The notes under the pieces are model-generated. The model ran no database searches and was not told the origin of the DNA. It saw only the letters and a list, made by a program, of their open reading frames with translations. Shown piece after piece: positions 14,986 to 23,374 of a stretch of DNA of 34,573 nucleotides. The stretch is from Rhodospirillales bacterium. Lineage in GTDB: Bacteria > Pseudomonadota > Alphaproteobacteria > Micavibrionales > Micavibrionaceae. Position numbers and translations under genes: made by a program. Each line of letters starts with the position of its first letter. Positions within the stretch are counted from its first letter, which is position 1. The stretch is taken from assembly GCA_020638335.1 (NCBI GenBank), contig JACKIT010000012.1:1-34573 (forward strand), given 5' to 3'.

Positions 14986-15270
14986 CATTTTTATTTTACA
15001 GAAAGCAAGAATATTTTTGCTAGGAAATGTGCGGCGGCGCAAACACATGAGCTAACTTGCAGGGCCTTAGAGTCTCCCTGCACCAAAGATTTGGGAGACG
15101 CTCCTGAACCTAAAACGGTTCCGGATAACCTCCATCCGAAACACGTAGTGTGGGAACTGGTGGACTTGAACCAAATAAGTTCGAACCAATTATTCGAGAC
15201 ATTAGCGGAGTGGGAGAAGGTTTTGCAAGGCACTTCTTTTAACAATCATTCAGTCTTGACAGAACACTGA
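14986..15270 (+). other. open frame without a start codon, possible gene remnant
   Basis: After a TAG at 14983 this frame stays open to TGA at 15268 without any ATG. Its translation is protein-like (for example VVWELVDLNQISSNQLFETL near 15150-15208), with Pro/Glu-rich and helical parts. Only TTG 15091 or an internal GTG could start it, with no ribosome site. The same stretch can fold small hairpins (TGCAGGG...CCCTGCA; GTCTCCC...GGGAGAC), so a non-coding RNA is an alternative. With the promoter and terminators below it makes up the gene-free interval 14958-15400. Confidence 0.25.
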
Positions 15271-15287
15271 TTTTATAGGAATATAAT
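15256..15287 (+). promoter_or_regulatory. candidate promoter before the methyltransferase operon
   Basis: TTGACA (15256-15261) and TATAAT (15282-15287) are both perfect consensus boxes, but the spacer is 20 bases, longer than the usual 17. Transcription would begin around 15293, directly at the terminator-like hairpin that follows. Confidence 0.4.
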
Positions 15288-15296
15288 CCGAACAAG

Positions 15297-15328
15297 CGCC
15301 ATGACTCTGTCTGGCGTTTTTCGTTTTT
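15297..15328 (+). terminator. strong terminator-like hairpin in the operon leader
   Basis: CGCCA-t-GAC, loop TCT, GTC-TGGCG forms an eight-pair stem with one bulge, followed by TTTTTCGTTTTT. A weaker candidate (AGCG...CGCT then T7) ends at 15382, just before the operon's first gene. Either it ends an upstream transcript or the leader is an attenuator. Confidence 0.6.
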
Positions 15329-15400
15329 ATGATTTAACCCAAGCGACATCTTCCGACAGCACCGGGAGAGGCCGCTTTTTTTATGCCTGAAAGGAAAGAT

Positions 15401-16030
15401 ATGTTTGATGTTATTTACGATACGGTCAAAGCCTTTTCACAAATACGCTTCGGCCCATGGCAGGGCTTGGGAAATGTTTTGCTTGTTGGAGAAGGAAATC
15501 TGAGCTTTGCCAAGAGTTTGTTCCGTCATCCCACTGCTCACATTACGCATATGACGGCAACGGTGTTTGAAAAAGGAAGAAACTTATCAGACAAAACCGT
15601 GCAAAATGCCAATTTTTTAAGGAAATGCGGCGCTTTTGTTTTGTACGGTATTGATGCCACAAAACTGGAAGAAAGCCTGAAACCGCAAAAATTCGATACG
15701 ATTATTTTCCAGTTTCCGAATGTGAATAGCCGTGATGCTAAATACGGTCGTAACCCAAATTACGTTATGATCCGAAAATTTTTACGAAACGCAGCAGCCT
15801 ATCTTGAACCATCCGGCAAAGTTCTGATTTCAGTTGTAGACAGCCCGTATTATGAAGGGGTTTTTCAATTTGATGAAGCTGCTGAATTTGCCGGATATGA
15901 AACGCCGGAGTGCTATCCTTTTGACCCTTATTGTTTTTTCGAATATTCTCACACCAATACAACCGACGATGATAGCGCCATTGAGGATTACCGAAAATTT
16001 TTAACCTGGGTGTTTAAATTGAAGCAATGA
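15401..16030 (+). CDS. BMT5-like Rossmann-fold methyltransferase (DUF2431 family)
   Basis: It has 209 residues from ATG 15401, which has AAGGA 5 bases upstream; the ATG at 15383 follows directly on a T-run and has no ribosome site. The glycine-rich SAM-binding signature VLLVGEGNLSFAKSL (about 26-40) and the later FDTIIFQFPNV with KVLISVVDSPYYE are the hallmarks of the 25S rRNA (uridine-N3) methyltransferase Bmt5-like family, best known from fungi and plants. The actual substrate is unknown. Its stop overlaps the next gene's start (ATGA), so it is coupled to an AlkB-like dioxygenase and a DUF488 protein. Confidence 0.75.
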   Translation: MFDVIYDTVKAFSQIRFGPWQGLGNVLLVGEGNLSFAKSLFRHPTAHITHMTATVFEKGRNLSDKTVQNANFLRKCGAFVLYGIDATKLEESLKPQKFDTIIFQFPNVNSRDAKYGRNPNYVMIRKFLRNAAAYLEPSGKVLISVVDSPYYEGVFQFDEAAEFAGYETPECYPFDPYCFFEYSHTNTTDDDSAIEDYRKFLTWVFKLKQ

Positions 16031-16623
16031 ACCTGCTCTTCAAAATTGAACCAAACATCGCCATTGATATTCCCGGCCTGTCCTGCACGCCGAACTATAT
16101 TACGGCGGAAAAAGAACGCGAGTTGCTGGAAACAATCGATCGGCAGCCGTGGATGGGCGATCTGAAACGCCGGGTACAGCATTACGGTTACAAATATGAT
16201 TACGTCTCCCGCGCCGTTTCCCCAGAGAATTATTTAGGCCCGCTTCCGGAATGGCTTGATCGTTTGGGGCAAAAAATCCATGCGGATGGGCTGTTTCCAG
16301 ACGTACCCGATCAGGTCATTGTCAACGAATACCTGCCCGGCCAAGGCATCGCCGCTCATGTTGACCGCACAACTTGTTTTACAAATGCGATTGCTTCTTT
16401 AAGTCTTGCTTCGCCCTGTATCATGCAATTTGCCAATCCTGAGACAGGCGAGAAAAAAGACGTTTTTCTGGAAGCGCGTTCCTTGGCTGTTTTCGCTGAT
16501 GAGGCCCGTTACAACTGGACGCACGGCATCGCGGCGCGGAAATCAGATAAAATTGACGGCTTTAAAATCGAGCGCAGACGGCGGGTATCTCTGACCTTTC
16601 GGAAAGTGATTTTGGAAAAATGA
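16027..16623 (+). CDS. AlkB-like 2-oxoglutarate/Fe(II) dioxygenase
   Basis: It has 198 residues. The iron site is H111-x-D113 (in IAAHVDRTTCF) and H166 (in YNWTHGI); 2-oxoglutarate binding would use the Arg pair in RRRRVSLTFR (about 186 and 192). The block QVIVNEYLPGQGIAAHVD is typical of AlkB homologues, and the overall layout is closer to the ALKBH8-type core than to classical E. coli AlkB. The family oxidises or demethylates bases in DNA or RNA, or modified tRNA uridines. It overlaps both neighbours by 4 bases in a three-gene operon with a methyltransferase and DUF488, which suggests a joint role in nucleic-acid modification or repair. Confidence 0.85.
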   Translation: MNLLFKIEPNIAIDIPGLSCTPNYITAEKERELLETIDRQPWMGDLKRRVQHYGYKYDYVSRAVSPENYLGPLPEWLDRLGQKIHADGLFPDVPDQVIVNEYLPGQGIAAHVDRTTCFTNAIASLSLASPCIMQFANPETGEKKDVFLEARSLAVFADEARYNWTHGIAARKSDKIDGFKIERRRRVSLTFRKVILEK

Positions 16624-17069
16624 CGGGGCCAGTCAAACTCTTCACCATCGGTTTTACAGGTTCCAGCGCTGAGCATTTTTTCGGGCGGTTAAAACAGGCG
16701 GGTGTGAAAAAGGTGATCGACACGCGCCTGTGGGCTAGTTCCCAGCTGGCCGGTTTTGCGAAGAAAAAGGACTTGCCGTATTTTCTGAAAGAACTTGTCA
16801 GTGCAGATTATGAGTATCGGCAAGAACTCGCACCATCTGATAATATTCTTAAAGCTTACAAAGACGGCCGGATCGGATGGGATGATTATGAGATGCAATA
16901 TATTGACCTTATTAATCATCGAAATATAGCCCATATTCTAAGCCCGAATGAAGTCCATGAGGCTTGCTTTTTGTGTGCCTGTAAAACGGAGCATCATTGC
17001 CACAGGCGGTTGCTGGCTGAATATCTTCAAAACCAGTGGAATACGCCGCTGGAAATCATTCATTTGTAA
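16620..17069 (+). CDS. DUF488 family protein
   Basis: It has 149 residues and starts with VKLFTIGFTGSSAEHFFGRL. An IDTRLWASSQLAGFAKKKDLPYFL block follows, and the C-terminal Cys/His motif CACKTEHHCHRRLLAEYL lies near 120-137. These are the conserved parts of the DUF488 family, whose biochemical function is not established; the Cys-x-Cys...Cys-His-Arg residues could be a metal or catalytic site. The start ATG overlaps the AlkB-like gene's stop by 4 bases. It ends 13 bases before the 3' end of the convergent tRNA gene. Confidence 0.8.
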   Translation: MTGPVKLFTIGFTGSSAEHFFGRLKQAGVKKVIDTRLWASSQLAGFAKKKDLPYFLKELVSADYEYRQELAPSDNILKAYKDGRIGWDDYEMQYIDLINHRNIAHILSPNEVHEACFLCACKTEHHCHRRLLAEYLQNQWNTPLEIIHL

Positions 17070-17082
17070 ATATTTGGGATAA

Positions 17083-17159
17083 TGGTGGGCCCGGAGGGAC
17101 TTGAACCCCCGACCAATCCGTTATGAGCGGACTGCTCTAACCAGCTGAGCTACAGGCCC
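17083..17159 (-). tRNA. tRNA with CAT anticodon (Ile2 or Met)
   Basis: The 77-nt cloverleaf on the minus strand has acceptor GGGCCTG / CGGGCCC, D arm GCTC...GAGC, anticodon stem GTCCG / CGGAT with loop CTCATAA, T arm GGGGG-TTCAAGT-CCCTC, discriminator A and an encoded CCA. The anticodon is CAT. The body resembles tRNA-Ile2 (C34 modified to lysidine) at least as well as elongator Met, and it is not an initiator. It lies just downstream of rpoD. Confidence 0.93.
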
Positions 17160-17202
17160 TGACCATGAAAAGCTTATACCACAAGAAATCTATGTGTCGA
17201 GC

Positions 17203-19130
17203 CTAGGTATCCAGAAAACTTCTCAGCTTACGGGAACGGCTCGGGTGTTTGAGCTTGCGCAGTGCCTTGGCCTCAATCTGTCGGATCCGTTCGCGGGTGA
17301 CGTTGAATTGCTGGCCGACCTCTTCCAGTGTGTGGTCTGTGTTCATGCCAATCCCAAAACGCATACGCAGCACGCGCTCTTCACGCGGGGTCAGGGACGC
17401 CAGTACGCGGGTGGTGGTTTCACGCAAATTCGAGTGAATGGCGCTGTCGATCGGGGCAATCGCGTTTTTGTCCTCGATAAAATCGCCGAGTGAGCTGTCT
17501 TCTTCATCACCAATGGGTGTTTCGAGAGAGACCGGTTCTTTGGCTATTTTCAAGACCTTGCGGACCTTATCTAAAGGCATATGTAAGCGTTCGGCCAACT
17601 CTTCCGGTGTAGGCTCGCGGCCAATTTCGTGCATCATCTGGCGCGAGGTGCGCACCAGCTTGTTGATCGTTTCGATCATGTGCACGGGAATGCGGATCGT
17701 GCGAGCCTGATCGGCGATTGAACGGGTGATCGCCTGACGAATCCACCATGTCGCATAGGTAGAAAATTTATAGCCGCGGCGGTATTCGAATTTATCAACC
17801 GCCTTCATCAGGCCGATATTGCCTTCCTGAATGAGGTCGAGGAATTGCAGACCGCGGTTCGTATATTTCTTGGCAATCGAGATCACCAGACGCAAGTTTG
17901 CCTCGACCATTTCTTTCTTGGCGCGGGCGGCTTCTTTTTCACCCTTTTGCACGGTGCCAATAATGCGGCGCCATTCCGAGATAGGCAGCATTGCCTCTTC
18001 GGAAATCAAAGCGACTTGCTCGCGGATTTTCTCGATTTGCTCTTTATTATTGCTGGTAAATTTATCCCAACCCTTGCCTTTGAGCTTGGATACGCGGGCA
18101 AGCCATTTCGGATCGAGTTCGGAGCCGTAATAGTTTTCAAGAAAATCCTCGCGTTTGACCTTGGCGTCAACAGCCATGCGCATTAATTTACCTTCAACAC
18201 CTACCAACTCGCGGTTCATAGAGTAAAGGCGATCCAAAAGCTGTTCAATCCGGGCGTTATTGAGCTGCACTTCGTTCATGCGCTCAACCATTTCCTCTTT
18301 AAGTTGATTGTATTTTTTGTTGTCGGCTTCGGCAGGCTCCTTACCATTTTGCAGCGCCTCCAGACGAACCTGTTGCACCTTTTGCATTTTCTTATAGGTT
18401 TTTTGAATCTGCCCAAACATTTCAAAGACTTGTGGAGCAAGCTCTTCTTCCATTGCGGCCAACGAGATATTTACTTCATCATCGCCATCACTATCAGAGG
18501 ATTCGTCATCATTTTCGTCATCGGAATCTTCATCACGGTCTTCAGCGTCCTCGTCAGATTCATCTTCTTCCGGCTCTGCGGTTGCGTCTTCCGGAGGTTC
18601 ATTATAGGTCGCATCAAGGTCGATGACCTCGCGTAGCAAAATATCTCCGTCTTGCAGCGCTTTATACCAGGCGATAATCGATTCAATGGCCAGCGGTGAT
18701 TCGCATATCCCACCAATCATTAATTCGCGGCCAGCCTCAATGCGTTTAGCAATGGCAATTTCACCTTCGCGGGAAAGTAGTTCGACTGCGCCCATTTCGC
18801 GCAGATACATGCGCACAGGGTCATCGGTACGGCCCGTATCATCATCGGCGATATTCCACCGGCCTCGTGGCCCTTTGGTTATCATCACCAGATTCCTCAG
18901 CGACATCGTCTTCTTTTCAACAAGCTGGATACCGATGTCCGAAAATGTCGCCATGGCATCATCGACCTGCTCGGAGGAAAACTCAGCAGCGGGATGGCTT
19001 TGTTGATTTCATCATAGGTCAGGAAGCCTTTGTCCTTACCAATTTTAACAAGTTTTTTCACGACATTGGCGAGTGAGCCTTTGCCTTCTGTGTCCTGATT
19101 GTCGTCGGTTTGTTTTTCACTCACAGCCAA
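17203..19130 (-). CDS. rpoD: RNA polymerase primary sigma factor RpoD, with an apparent frameshift near the N-terminus
   Basis: Housekeeping sigma-70. The intact frame 17203-18954 carries region 1.2 (DDPVRMYLREMGAVELLSREGE), an unusually acidic Asp/Glu run in the non-conserved region, regions 2.1-2.4 (KKYTNRGLQFLDLIQEGN, YKFSTYATWWIRQAITRS), region 3, and region 4.2 (LEEVGQQFNVTRERIRQIE). Region 1.1 (LVKIGKDKGFLTYDEINKAIP) is in another frame, beginning about 19130 at a TTG with AAGGA 9 bases upstream. Adding one base at the GGG run 18991-18993 joins them into ...AIPAAEFSSEQVDDAMATFSD..., the expected sequence. The gene is essential, so sequence error is the simplest reading. It follows dnaG, a common alphaproteobacterial order. 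Confidence 0.9.
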
Positions 19131-19248
19131 AGTTCCAAGTCCTTTTAAAGCCACGTTTTTGTTTATCCGGCCTTTGATTAAATCTTAATATTCTTGATTT
19201 TTAAAGTGTTTAGATACGATTTTCACGGAATTATACCCGCTATCGCCT

Positions 19249-21075
19249 CTATTCAGCGTTCTTGATTCGTACCCAATCCCTTAACCTATCCTCTTGTTCC
19301 TCATTCGAGGTTTCAAACGCCGTTTTCCATTCAGCGCGCACTTCTCCTCTGGTTTCGCGCCCTTGTAATCATGGTACAGATCAAGCCAGTTTTTAACGGC
19401 TCCCCTTGCTCCATGGTTTCAAACGCGCCGATCCGCGCAAAAGCAGCGTGAACATATACAGATTCGTTTAATATGTCATGCATTTCTTGTTCGAAACCGC
19501 AGGAATTCAGATGGTACTCAGGACGCTGTGTCAAGAGTGTCGTCATTGCCTAAAAACACAATACTCCTGACGCAGGCGCTCCATCGCGGGATCGTTAATA
19601 ATAAACGGACCAAACTCCTCTTCCACTTTGTGATAAAGCGCAGGGTTATTGATCATTGAAGCCAGCAAGATTGCTGTGAAAGTACGTTTTTTTCTGCAAA
19701 GGCGGACGCAGACGCATCGAAGATTTAGGTTTCGGGCACTGCCCTGAGAGCGCAGGCCGCCTTTATTTTGATAGGGCTGAAAGAATTTTTCCGAAATGCG
19801 CGCACGGACCAGTTCGCGGTAATGGCGCTGGACGTTGGCGTCACCAATCACGGAGACTTGTTTTGCAGCGCTTTGGTCAGACCAGCACGAGCTTCGGGGT
19901 CTCGAGATCGCGCCCGGCAGTGTGGCTAACAGAGGAAATCAAACAAGGAGAGCGAAGCGCTCAGCACTGTTTTGAATCCCCTGCTCCAGAAGCGCGGAGC
20001 AAGCTGTCGGGGTCCTCGCCTTCGGGCAGAAAGGCAAAGCGGGCGCTTTGCCGGGCTGAAGCAATGGCAAAGACGCTCACAAGCGCGGCTGGCAGCCTTG
20101 CGCCCGGCATTATCGCCGTCAAAGCACAGGATCGGGATCTTATTCTCATCGACCATCATCGACCAGAGGACAAGAATCTGGTCTTCGGTCAAAGCCGTGC
20201 CCATCGGCGCAACAGCGCCTTTGAAGCCATATTTGTTACAGGCGATGACATCCATATAGCCTTCAGTGACGATCAGTGTATGCCCTTCACGCGCGGCCTG
20301 ACGAGCCATCGATTCGGCGTAAAGCATACGCCCCTTATCGAACAAAGCCGTATCGGCGGTGTTGATATATTTTGGCGGGGTAAAATTTTTGTTCGTTTGC
20401 GGACGCATGGATTCTGGCAGGATACGCCCGCCAAAGGCGACAACACGGCCACGGCGGTCACAGACAGGGAACATCACCCGGTCGCGGAAAAAGATATAAG
20501 GCTCTGCGCCGCGACTGGAGTCCTTGAGCAAGCCGACCTCACGCATCTGCGCGTCAGAAAAACCCTTGGCGCTTAAATATTTGCGCAAAATCTGACCATC
20601 AACCGGAGCAAACCCAATGCGAAAATTGGCGCGAATCGTTTCATCTATACCGCGACCTTCAAGATATTCGAACACGTCGGTATTTTGCGGCTGGATGACC
20701 TGATCTTGCATCCATCTCGTGGCTTCATCCATCAGATCGTGGAGGGTTTTGGTTTTTTCAGCCTTCTCGACGGACAACGGGTCAGGCTTGGGCATTTGCA
20801 TACCGGCCTCGGCGCATAGCATTTCAACCGCGTCAATGAAGGACAGGTTGTCGTGAGCCATGACAAAGCCAATGACATCGCCATGCGCACCACAACCAAA
20901 GCAATGATAGAATTGCTTGTCGTCATTAATTGTAAAGGACGGGGTTTTTCATTATGAAACGGGCAGCAGGCTTTGAATTCACGGCCTGCACGCTGCACAG
21001 AAATACGCCGCCCTATCATTTCGGACAGGGTGAGACGATTGCGGAGTTCATCTAAAAACGCGAAGAAATAGACAT
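19249..21075 (-). pseudogene. dnaG: DNA primase DnaG, interrupted by multiple frameshifts
   Basis: All parts of DnaG are present in order but in different frames. The N-terminus is FLDELRNRLTLSEMIGRR. The zinc finger is CCPFHNEK, then FYHCFGCGAHGD. The catalytic core and TOPRIM part lies in the long frame 19926-20861, with VTEGYMDV and LCFDGDNAGRKAA. The helicase-binding C-terminal part ends RLRDWVRIKNAE with TAG at 19249. One added base at each of about nine places restores the reading: runs at 21054-21058, 20945-20949, 20069-20071, 20047-20049, 19978-19980, near 19930, 19913-19915, 19896-19899 and near 19860; more are needed in the last 600 bases. Because primase is essential, error in the sequence is more likely than real decay. 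The start is probably ATG 21075 once the first run is repaired. Confidence 0.85.
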
Positions 21076-21115
21076 GTGTTTCACGTTAGCAGATTATAAA
21101 TTCAAAAATATTATA

Positions 21116-21142
21116 TTTGCACTTGCTATATTTCTGGATAAT
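21116..21142 (+). promoter_or_regulatory. candidate promoter of micro-gene copy 1
   Basis: TTGCAC (from 21116) is followed after about 16-17 bases by TAATAC/AATACA. The TTGCAC box is shared with the promoter of copy 2, which supports a duplicated unit. Confidence 0.35.
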
Positions 21143-21189
21143 ACATATACACCTGTCTATATTTTATTCAGAAAGGGAAGTTTGGAACT

Positions 21190-21319
21190 ATGCTGGAAGT
21201 CTTTCAGAAAAATTGTAAGATTAAAGCTCATTCAATACGGCGATTCCTGTCAAAATACACTCCGTCTAAAAGATATTCAGGCTTACATTTCAAAGGCTTT
21301 TAAGAGATTTATAAAGTAA
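21190..21319 (+). pseudogene. micro-gene copy 1, frameshifted paralogue of the 43-aa gene
   Basis: ATG 21190 opens MLEVFQK and then changes frame. Dropping one A from the A5 run at 21208-21212 gives a 42-residue product ending KAFKRFIK that aligns without gaps in its first 18 positions to the neighbour at 21444 (shared M-x-E-hydrophobic-F and RLKLIQYG / KLKLVEYG). GGGAAG lies about 10 bases upstream. It is either a decayed tandem copy or a victim of the same indel errors seen in dnaG next door. Confidence 0.5.
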
Positions 21320-21377
21320 CCGTTTTCTTTCCTCATTTTAAAATTTTGAATCATCTCAACTACTTATCTATGTAAAT

Positions 21378-21406
21378 TTGCACTGCAGCACTCATTCGTG
21401 TATATT
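21378..21406 (+). promoter_or_regulatory. promoter of the 43-aa micro-gene
   Basis: TTGCAC (21378-21383), an exact 17-base spacer, then TATATT (21401-21406): a good sigma-70 type promoter. The start codon at 21444 leaves a short leader. Confidence 0.6.
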
Positions 21407-21443
21407 TGGCGTTAGCAATATTTAAGAATGAGAGGATGGCGTC

Positions 21444-21575
21444 ATGCCAGAAATATTTTCAACAGGTGCCAAGCTCAAGCTGGTTGAGTACGGTTCGAAC
21501 CAACAAGGTCTGGTCAGCATCGCGGATGTCAAAGACAAGCTGGTTGCGCTGCTCCAGCGGATTGTACAAAAATAA
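21444..21575 (+). CDS. unknown micro-protein, 43 aa
   Basis: A complete small transcription unit: promoter at 21378-21406, ribosome site AGAGG 8 bases before the ATG, a 43-residue frame, and an intrinsic terminator 20 bases after the stop. The product starts MPEIFSTGAKLKLVEYG and ends with a likely amphipathic helix (DVKDKLVALLQRIVQK). It resembles no family I know. A frameshifted paralogue lies immediately upstream. The conserved LKL-hydrophobic-x-YG core between the two diverged copies argues that it is translated. It could be a small regulatory or membrane-surface peptide; there is no real evidence of role. Confidence 0.65.
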   Translation: MPEIFSTGAKLKLVEYGSNQQGLVSIADVKDKLVALLQRIVQK

Positions 21576-21594
21576 CAACACTTTAAAGATAACA

Positions 21595-21621
21595 GGGCTG
21601 CATGATGCGGCCCTTTTCTTT
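21595..21621 (+). terminator. terminator of the 43-aa micro-gene
   Basis: GGGC-t-GCAT, one-base loop, ATGC-g-GCCC forms an eight-pair hairpin, followed by TTTTCTTT. Confidence 0.75.
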
Positions 21622-21644
21622 GGAGTGCATACCCCGGCTTCGGC

Positions 21645-22103
21645 TTAGCCCAACTTGGCTTTTACAATTGCCCCGGCCTTGCCCATATCAATCTGCCCAG
21701 CATATTGAGACTTCAAAGCGCCCATCACCTTACCCATATCCTTGATTCCGGTCGCGCCTGTGTCATCAATAATTTTTTCTACGGCTTTGGCAACTTCCTC
21801 TTCACCAAGCTGCACCGGCATGAATTTTTGAATCACTTCAATTTCAGCTTCTTCACGCTCGGCGAGTTCTTCACGGCCTGCATCACAATATATTTTGGCG
21901 GCTTCCTGACGCTGTTTGATCATGGTTTGCAGCATCGAAAGAATCTCACTTTCTTCAATTCCATCAGCCTTGCCCTGCCCTCGCGCAGCAATATCACGAT
22001 CCTTGAGTGCAGCCAGAATCAGACGGATGGTTGACATCGCCGTTTGGTCCTTGGCTTTCAATGATTCTTTTAGCGCGGCGGTAAATTCTTCCCTTTTTTC
22101 CAT
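21645..22103 (-). CDS. yqeY: GatB/YqeY domain protein
   Basis: It has 152 residues, the usual size for free-standing YqeY. It starts MEKREEFTAALKESLKAKDQTAMSTIRLILAALKDRDI, has the acidic middle REELAEREEAEIEVIQKFMPVQL, and ends with the KDMGKVMGALKSQYAGQIDMGKAGAIVKAKL block that matches the tRNA-binding GatB tail domain. The precise role is uncertain; tRNA-related amidotransferase function has been proposed for the family. It lies between dnaG and the divergent carA, as in many alphaproteobacteria. The start ATG follows AAAATGGAAAA with only a weak ribosome site. Confidence 0.9.
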   Translation of the reverse strand: MEKREEFTAALKESLKAKDQTAMSTIRLILAALKDRDIAARGQGKADGIEESEILSMLQTMIKQRQEAAKIYCDAGREELAEREEAEIEVIQKFMPVQLGEEEVAKAVEKIIDDTGATGIKDMGKVMGALKSQYAGQIDMGKAGAIVKAKLG

Positions 22104-22201
22104 TTTATCCTCATTTTTCGTCGTTTTTTACTTGGCATTCGCCGGTAAATTCTTTAGATACTTTGTTTCTAGCGGCACCAAAGCTAGAAAGACAATCTTT
22201 T

Positions 22202-23374
22202 ATGACGCAAGTACCTACCCTAAAACAGCCTTCCGAAGCAAGCGCTGTGATTCTTTTTGCTGACGGCACGGCATTTTTCGGACGCGGATTTGGCGCTCAA
22301 ACCAAAGCGGTCGGCGAAATTTGCTTTAACACCGCAATGACGGGGTATCAGGAAACACTGAGCGACCCCAGCTATGCCGGGCAGATTATCACCTTCACAT
22401 TCCCTCATATCGGGAATGTCGGCACCAACAATGAAGATTTGGAAAGCCTTACCCCGGCGGCGCGTGGGCTGATCGTGCGCGAGGATGTCACCGAGCCTTC
22501 AAACTGGCGCGCAACGCAACATCTGGATGCGTGGCTGAAGAGCCATAACCTGCCGGGGATTAGCGGCATAGACACACGCGCGCTGACCCGTTATATCCGT
22601 GACAATGGCGCGCCGAACGGGGTGCTGGTTCATGACCCGTCGGGCAAATTCGATCTGGAGACACTGCATAAAGAAGCTCAGGATTGGCCCGGCCTTGAGG
22701 GAATGGATCTGGCCAAGGATGTGTCCTGTACGCAGAGCTATCACTGGAAAGAAAAATGCTGGACGCTTGAGGATGGTTATACTGAACAAGACCATCCTGA
22801 GTATAAAGTTGTCGCCGTTGATTTCGGAGCCAAGCGCAATATTCTACGCTGTCTGGCAACGTGCGGGTTCGATGTGACCGTCGTACCCGCTACGGCCAGC
22901 GCCGAGGATATTCTGGCGCATAAGCCTGACGGTGTTTTTCTGTCCAACGGCCCCGGCGATCCGGCGGCGACAGGTGAATATGCCGTGCCAATGATCCGCG
23001 CTTTGCTGGACCAAGGGATGCCGATTTTCGGGATTTGTCTAGGGCACCAGTTGCTAGCACTGGCGCTGGGTGCCAAGACCCGCAAGATGCATTTGGGGCA
23101 TCGCGGGGCGAACCAGCCGGTTAAAGATTTGCTCACCGGCAAGGTCGAGATTACCTCGCAAAATCATGGGTTTGAAGTGATTGCCGAGTCGCTGCCTGAG
23201 GGGACAGAACAGAGTCATCTCAGCCTGTTCGACGACTCGAATGAAGGTTTAAGAGTGAAGGATAAACCTGCTTTTTCGGTGCAATATCACCCCGAAGCGT
23301 CGCCGGGGCCACAAGACAGTTATTATTTGTTTGAACGGTTTAAAGAGAATATTCAGAAAGCAAAAGCGGCATGA
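22202..23374 (+). CDS. carA: carbamoyl-phosphate synthase small subunit
   Basis: The glutaminase subunit passes ammonia to CarB for carbamoyl phosphate, feeding arginine and pyrimidine synthesis. It has 390 residues. The N-terminal CPSase domain shows FFGRGFGAQTKAVGEICFNTAMTGYQE, and the class I amidotransferase domain has nucleophile Cys279 in FGICLGHQLLALALGAKT and the His/Glu pair in VQYHPEASPGP. The ATG at 22202 is chosen because it starts MTQVPT shortly before the conserved domain; an upstream ATG at 22163 would add 13 non-conserved residues. Its stop overlaps the carbonic anhydrase start by 4 bases, and carB follows only after three intervening genes. Confidence 0.95.
   Translation: MTQVPTLKQPSEASAVILFADGTAFFGRGFGAQTKAVGEICFNTAMTGYQETLSDPSYAGQIITFTFPHIGNVGTNNEDLESLTPAARGLIVREDVTEPSNWRATQHLDAWLKSHNLPGISGIDTRALTRYIRDNGAPNGVLVHDPSGKFDLETLHKEAQDWPGLEGMDLAKDVSCTQSYHWKEKCWTLEDGYTEQDHPEYKVVAVDFGAKRNILRCLATCGFDVTVVPATASAEDILAHKPDGVFLSNGPGDPAATGEYAVPMIRALLDQGMPIFGICLGHQLLALALGAKTRKMHLGHRGANQPVKDLLTGKVEITSQNHGFEVIAESLPEGTEQSHLSLFDDSNEGLRVKDKPAFSVQYHPEASPGPQDSYYLFERFKENIQKAKAA

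Noticed and set aside
14991..15245. 84-codon minus-strand frame, and a possible tmRNA or tRNA because of GTTCGAAC and GGTTCAAGTCC
   Set aside because: No complete cloverleaf or tmRNA tag could be built, and the translation has an unlikely Ser/Cys-rich composition.
19863..20576. 237-codon plus-strand frame opposite dnaG
   Set aside because: It is antisense to recognisable primase core sequence; open only as a frame shadow.
21074..21319. 81-codon frame from ATG 21074
   Set aside because: Its first half is AT-rich promoter sequence; only the last part corresponds to the micro-gene copy, which starts at ATG 21190.
21406..21648. 80-codon frame overlapping the 43-aa micro-gene
   Set aside because: It runs in another frame across the micro-gene and its terminator hairpin, so it is a shadow.
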